This document shows positions 60,963-64,000 of a stretch of DNA of 64,000 bases, piece after piece. A program made the translations under genes and the position numbers. Origin of the DNA: Rubrivivax sp. (lineage in GTDB: Bacteria; Pseudomonadota; Gammaproteobacteria; Burkholderiales; Burkholderiaceae_C); NCBI GenBank assembly GCA_022843905.1, contig JALHMT010000026.1:1-64000 (forward strand), in the 5' to 3' direction. Positions within the stretch are counted from its first letter, which is position 1, and each line of letters opens with the position of its first letter. Under the pieces are notes generated by a model, which was not told the DNA's origin, ran no database searches, and saw only the letters and a program-made list of their open reading frames with translations.

Positions 60963-61624
60963 TGCCGCGGCCCGAGGCGCTGCTGTTCGACCTGGACGGC
61001 ACCCTCATCGACAGCGCGCCCGACCTGGCGGGTGCCGCGAACGAGCAGCGTGCCGCCCATGGACTGCCGCCACTGCCCTACGACGCGCTGCGGCGCATGG
61101 TGGGTTCTGGAGCGCGCGGCATGGTCGGCGTGGCCTTCGGGCTGGCGCCAGGAGCCCCGGGCTATGACGCTTTGCGTGACGACTTCCTGCGTCGCTACCG
61201 GCAGCGCCTTCTGCACAGCACGGCGGTGTTCGCCGAAATGCATGCCGTGCTGGACCACCTGGATGCCACCACGTTGCGCTGGGGCATCGTCACCAACAAG
61301 GCGCTGCACATGGCCGAGCCGATTGCCGACGGCCTGGGCCTGCGGCCGCGCGCTGCGGTGCTGATCGGCGGCGACAGCACTCCGTTCACCAAGCCGCACC
61401 CCGAACCCCTGCTGGAAGCGGCGCGCCGACTGGGCCTGCGGCCCGAGCGCTGTGCCTACGTGGGCGACGACGTGCGGGACATGCGTGCCGGCAAGGCAGC
61501 CGGCATGCTGACGCTGGCCGCCGCCTGGGGCTACCTGGGGGACGCAGAGCCGGTGGACCACTGGGGCGCCGATGTCGTGCTGCCTTCACCCCTTTCCCTC
61601 TTGAATTGGCTGGAACTGGCCTAA
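60962..61624 (+). CDS. gph: Phosphoglycolate phosphatase
   Basis: HAD-superfamily hydrolase of 220 aa. Nucleophile D10 and D12 in LLFDLDGTLIDSAPDL, T-motif VTNKA and Mg site VGDDVRDMRAGKAAG. It removes 2-phosphoglycolate. Translationally coupled to ubiG. Confidence 0.93.
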   Translation: MPRPEALLFDLDGTLIDSAPDLAGAANEQRAAHGLPPLPYDALRRMVGSGARGMVGVAFGLAPGAPGYDALRDDFLRRYRQRLLHSTAVFAEMHAVLDHLDATTLRWGIVTNKALHMAEPIADGLGLRPRAAVLIGGDSTPFTKPHPEPLLEAARRLGLRPERCAYVGDDVRDMRAGKAAGMLTLAAAWGYLGDAEPVDHWGADVVLPSPLSLLNWLELA

Positions 61625-61636
61625 ACTCGGACCCAT

Positions 61637-62010
61637 GGGACCGACCTGGCTTCGACGTGGGTGCGGAGTCGACGCGGGGCATGCCGAGCACCAGTTCGCT
61701 CGTAAATCCACTGGAAACAAAGTAACTGCGAACGATCAAACGTACGCCCTCGCCGCTTAAAACCGGTGAGCCTTGCAACAGCTTGTCTATGGGCTGGGTC
61801 TGAGGTCGAAAGGCTGAAGGCTGCGAGGTCATTCACATAGGCTCGTGCCGCGGCGTGTCATTCGTCGCGGTCCTAAAACCAAATGACTCGGGGCCCAGGT
61901 AGCGTGCTGCTGCGCGACCTGGACCCTCAAATCCAAATCAGACAGCTACGCATGTAGAACCGTCCGGCGATGGCTTGCGGACGGGGGTTCGATTCCCCCC
62001 GGTTCCACCA
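61637..62010 (+). ncRNA. ssrA: Transfer-messenger RNA
   Basis: About 374 nt. The 5' end GGGACCGACCTGGCTTCGACG and the 3' end GGTTCGATTCCCCCC...GGTTCCACCA pair as a 7-bp acceptor arm, with CCA encoded. The reading frame starts at the GCG resume codon (61728) and gives the tag ANDQTYALAA with stop TAA at 61758-61760. T-arm and pseudoknot regions follow. The end is set by CCA. It rescues stalled ribosomes with SmpB (not in window). Confidence 0.96.
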
Positions 62011-62017
62011 TCCACAT

Positions 62018-62046
62018 GGGCTCGGACGATGTCCGGGCCCTTTTTT
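62018..62046 (+). terminator. Terminator after ssrA
   Basis: GGGCTCGGAC-GAT-GTCCGGGCCC (10-bp stem with one T-G pair) followed by six T. Confidence 0.9.
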
Positions 62047-62113
62047 CGCTTGCGATCCCCGTGCAATGCGGCGTTCCAGCCCGCTGTACGGCGGATGCAG
62101 GCTCGCCAGGCCC

Positions 62114-63301
62114 CTAGGAGCCGGCCGGGCCATCCTTCGAATGGGCCTCGGTCACCTCGTCGAAACGAGACCACTGCCCGCTGCCGTAGTCGTGCAACTG
62201 GCAGCGCGCCAGCACGTGGCGAAGATATCGCAGCCGCCAGGGCTGACGATCTTCCACCACGATTGCCTGTACCGCCATCGTCGTCGCCAGGCGCTGTTGC
62301 GCCGGTCCCAGCAGCGTGAAGGGGCGTTGCGGGTCGACGTGGTGCGCCGTGTGCTCGAAGATATTGAAGAGCAACCAGGGCGCGGGTCTTGGCCACGTCA
62401 GATGCACCGTGCCTGACACCAGGTCGTGCCCGCGTTGCCAGTCTGAAAGCTTTTCGAACCAGCGCAGATCAAGGTGGCGGTGCTGCTGCAACGTGATCGC
62501 GCTGACCCACCAGTTGCAGACGACGAAAGGCAGCACGACGACCACGACCACTTCGAAAAGGGCCGCGACCGACGCAGGCGTCTGCAGGGCCAGCTCCGTC
62601 GCCTGCTGCCATCTTCCGAAGGCCAGCACCAGTGCGACCTGAACGGCGATGAAACCCAGAACCAGAATGCTGTCCACCCGAAACACCAGCGCACGGCGGG
62701 GATCTGGCCGCCGTGGCCAGATGACCCGTCGCCACCAAACGTCCAGGTAGAAGAGGAACAGTCCTGGCAGCGTGTGCTTGAAGCGCCAAAGGGTGCGGCG
62801 CGACGGTCTCATGACCCTCCACTCGGCAGGCGACGGTGGCGGGTAGCCATCGTCATGGGTCTTCAGGTTGGTGAAGGCATGGTGTTCGCGATGGGCCTGC
62901 TGCCAGCCGCTGGCGGTCTGCCAGGGCGGCAGGAACAGCAACCGCGACAGCACAGCGTTCACGATGCGCCAGGGCGTCAATGCGCCATGCGCAGCGTCGT
63001 GGCCCAGGATCACCAGCAGACCTGCTGCGGTGCCGCACAGCACAGCCAGAACGATCTTGGCGACCCAAGGCGTCGAAGCGACGGCACCGGCGAACAGCGC
63101 CGCCCAGACCGAGACCACACACAAGGCCAGCAGGGCACCCGCCCAGCGACTGGGCGCGCTGGGCGGCGGCAGGGGCGGCAAGCAGGAACGCGCAGACTGG
63201 CTCACGACGCGGCGCTGCGGTGCTGCCGCCGGATGTTTCGTCGAGGTGTCTTGGGGATCGAACGGGGGACTGCTCGTTGGCAGTGGCTGTGGCGGTTGCA
63301 T
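62114..63301 (-). CDS. Membrane fatty acid desaturase
   Basis: A 395-aa integral di-iron desaturase of the FA_desaturase family. Histidine boxes: HDAAH (101-105), HREHH (137-141) and HTAHH (317-321), with four to six membrane segments between. The start at 63301 (MQPPQPLPTS) follows a frame open further upstream; it leaves a Pro-rich 50-residue N-terminal tail before the first helix. It lies convergent behind ssrA. The double-bond position is not predictable; a substrate in membrane phospholipid acyl chains is likely. Confidence 0.88.
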   Translation of the reverse strand: MQPPQPLPTSSPPFDPQDTSTKHPAAAPQRRVVSQSARSCLPPLPPPSAPSRWAGALLALCVVSVWAALFAGAVASTPWVAKIVLAVLCGTAAGLLVILGHDAAHGALTPWRIVNAVLSRLLFLPPWQTASGWQQAHREHHAFTNLKTHDDGYPPPSPAEWRVMRPSRRTLWRFKHTLPGLFLFYLDVWWRRVIWPRRPDPRRALVFRVDSILVLGFIAVQVALVLAFGRWQQATELALQTPASVAALFEVVVVVVLPFVVCNWWVSAITLQQHRHLDLRWFEKLSDWQRGHDLVSGTVHLTWPRPAPWLLFNIFEHTAHHVDPQRPFTLLGPAQQRLATTMAVQAIVVEDRQPWRLRYLRHVLARCQLHDYGSGQWSRFDEVTEAHSKDGPAGS

Positions 63302-63452
63302 CGTCGATGGGTCTGTCGGGCATGTGATGGCCGCGGCATGCTCGCAGCTCAGCAGCGAAGCTGCGTCCTCAGATGAGAGGAGGCGACGCCCATCTGCCCT
63401 GTGCAAACCCCGCTGAACCGCACCGGGTTTCGAGGTGGCCAGCTGGCTAGAG

Positions 63453-63740
63453 TCAGACCGCCGACCAATCCCCTCGCGCAAACCCCGCCCACAAGTCAGG
63501 CACATCGGTGGGAATGGCCAGCGGCTGCGGCAGAAGCCCTTGTGCCATGCTCGCGGCACCGGCATTGGCCTCCACATCCAGCACCAGCGCCGCCTGCACG
63601 CACACACCGTCGCGCCAGCGCAGCATCAGCGGCAGATCGTCGGGCACGAAGCCGCCCAGGAACTCGGCGTGGTCTTCCAGGTCCAGCCACAGCCACACGC
63701 CGTCGGCAGCGGGCTGCGAAGCCTGCGCGGTATCCCGCAT
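63453..63740 (-). CDS. Small protein of unknown function
   Basis: A 95-aa acidic protein, Trp-rich (WLWLDLEDHAEF, DVPDLWAGFARGDWSAV), not recognised. It starts with an ATG that shares one base with the stop of the upstream gene (TGATG), so the two are coupled. No signal peptide or membrane segment. Confidence 0.7.
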   Translation of the reverse strand: MRDTAQASQPAADGVWLWLDLEDHAEFLGGFVPDDLPLMLRWRDGVCVQAALVLDVEANAGAASMAQGLLPQPLAIPTDVPDLWAGFARGDWSAV

Positions 63741-64000
63741 CACTTTGGCTTGGCTGCAAACTCTCGCAGTTCGTGGTCGTGGAAGATCACGGTCCACTCG
63801 CCGTCGCGCTTGAAGGCCGCACCACCGTAGCCGGCCACCAGCAACACGCCGTCGCGGGTGGCGAGGTTGCCGGAGCAGACTTTGACGCCGGAGGGAACGT
63901 CGGCCTCGGTCAGCGTCTCGCCTTCGATGGTCCACAACCCGTAGTCCGATGTGCACCAGACCTTGCCTTCGTACCAGACCATGTCCTTGAAGGGCAAGGT
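63740..64000 (-). CDS. Unrecognised beta-rich protein (partial)
   Basis: The C-terminal 85 or so residues of a gene that starts beyond the right window edge. Short repeats of the type VWYEGKVWCTSDYGLWTIEG and VLLVAGYGGAAFKRDGEWTVIF look like blades of a beta-propeller. No function assigned. Coupled to the downstream 95-aa gene. Confidence 0.65.
   Translation of the reverse strand, partial: TLPFKDMVWYEGKVWCTSDYGLWTIEGETLTEADVPSGVKVCSGNLATRDGVLLVAGYGGAAFKRDGEWTVIFHDHELREFAAKPK

Noticed and set aside
61927..62396. Minus-strand open frames over the ssrA 3' end
   Set aside because: They overlap the tmRNA and its terminator and have no protein-like features.

Overview
The window is a GC-rich chromosomal stretch of a betaproteobacterium. 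The order gyrA - pheA - tyrA - aroA/cmk - rpsA - ihfB - lapA - lapB, the OmpA with its typical N-terminal W-rich repeat, ubiG-gph followed by ssrA, and a dispersed multi-hairpin repeat next to the DUF1800/DUF1501 pair all point to Burkholderiales, most likely the Rubrivivax/Leptothrix/Methylibium side (family-level placement is inference). No phage, IS, CRISPR or rRNA was seen. The only RNA gene found is tmRNA.

Region 1 (1-8472) is a catabolic locus. A minus-strand operon with start/stop overlaps runs SCP2-type thiolase -> cytochrome P450 -> LivG -> LivH -> LivM -> periplasmic binding protein (cut by the window edge). Divergent from it are a second thiolase and an acyl-CoA dehydrogenase. Together they look like uptake, hydroxylation and beta-oxidation of an unidentified hydrophobic carboxylic acid.

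Region 2 (8473-17639) holds an AaaT/YhhY-like acetyltransferase, a YecA/SEC-C protein, and a six-gene minus-strand operon resembling a glutamate mutase cluster: B12-binding S subunit, MutL-type ATPase, E subunit, TctC/Bug solute-binding protein, MDR-type oxidoreductase, and an enolase-superfamily enzyme. A divergent GntR/UTRA regulator has a perfect palindrome over its start codon. The E subunit keeps the cofactor-site residues but lacks two residues that hold glutamate, so this is the best candidate for an undescribed pathway.

Region 3 (17654-23045): creA, a CIO-type cytochrome bd oxidase (cydAB) behind a GbsR/MarR-type regulator with its own palindrome, then coaBC-dut. Region 4 (23149-34468): secreted DUF1800/DUF1501 pair, a Tat-signal agmatine-deiminase-like enzyme, argE, a response regulator facing a GAF/PAS histidine kinase, a PLP-dependent dehydratase and a secreted cyclophilin. 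Region 5 (34557-39990): a decayed M3 oligoendopeptidase beside a SulP transporter that lacks STAS, an alpha/beta hydrolase, TrhO, and a sterol-desaturase-family protein.

Region 6 (40037-49290): dnaE, a small secreted basic protein, a patatin, a ComEA-like HhH protein, DUF4254-waaC, and convergent lapA-lapB. Region 7 (49380-59099) is the housekeeping block ihfB, rpsA, fused aroA-cmk, tyrA, pheA, DUF2059, gyrA, all on the minus strand, with a duplicated hairpin element after rpsA. Region 8 (59378-64000): ompA, ubiG-gph, ssrA (tag ANDQTYALAA), a fatty-acid desaturase and two unrecognised minus-strand genes, the last one cut by the window edge.
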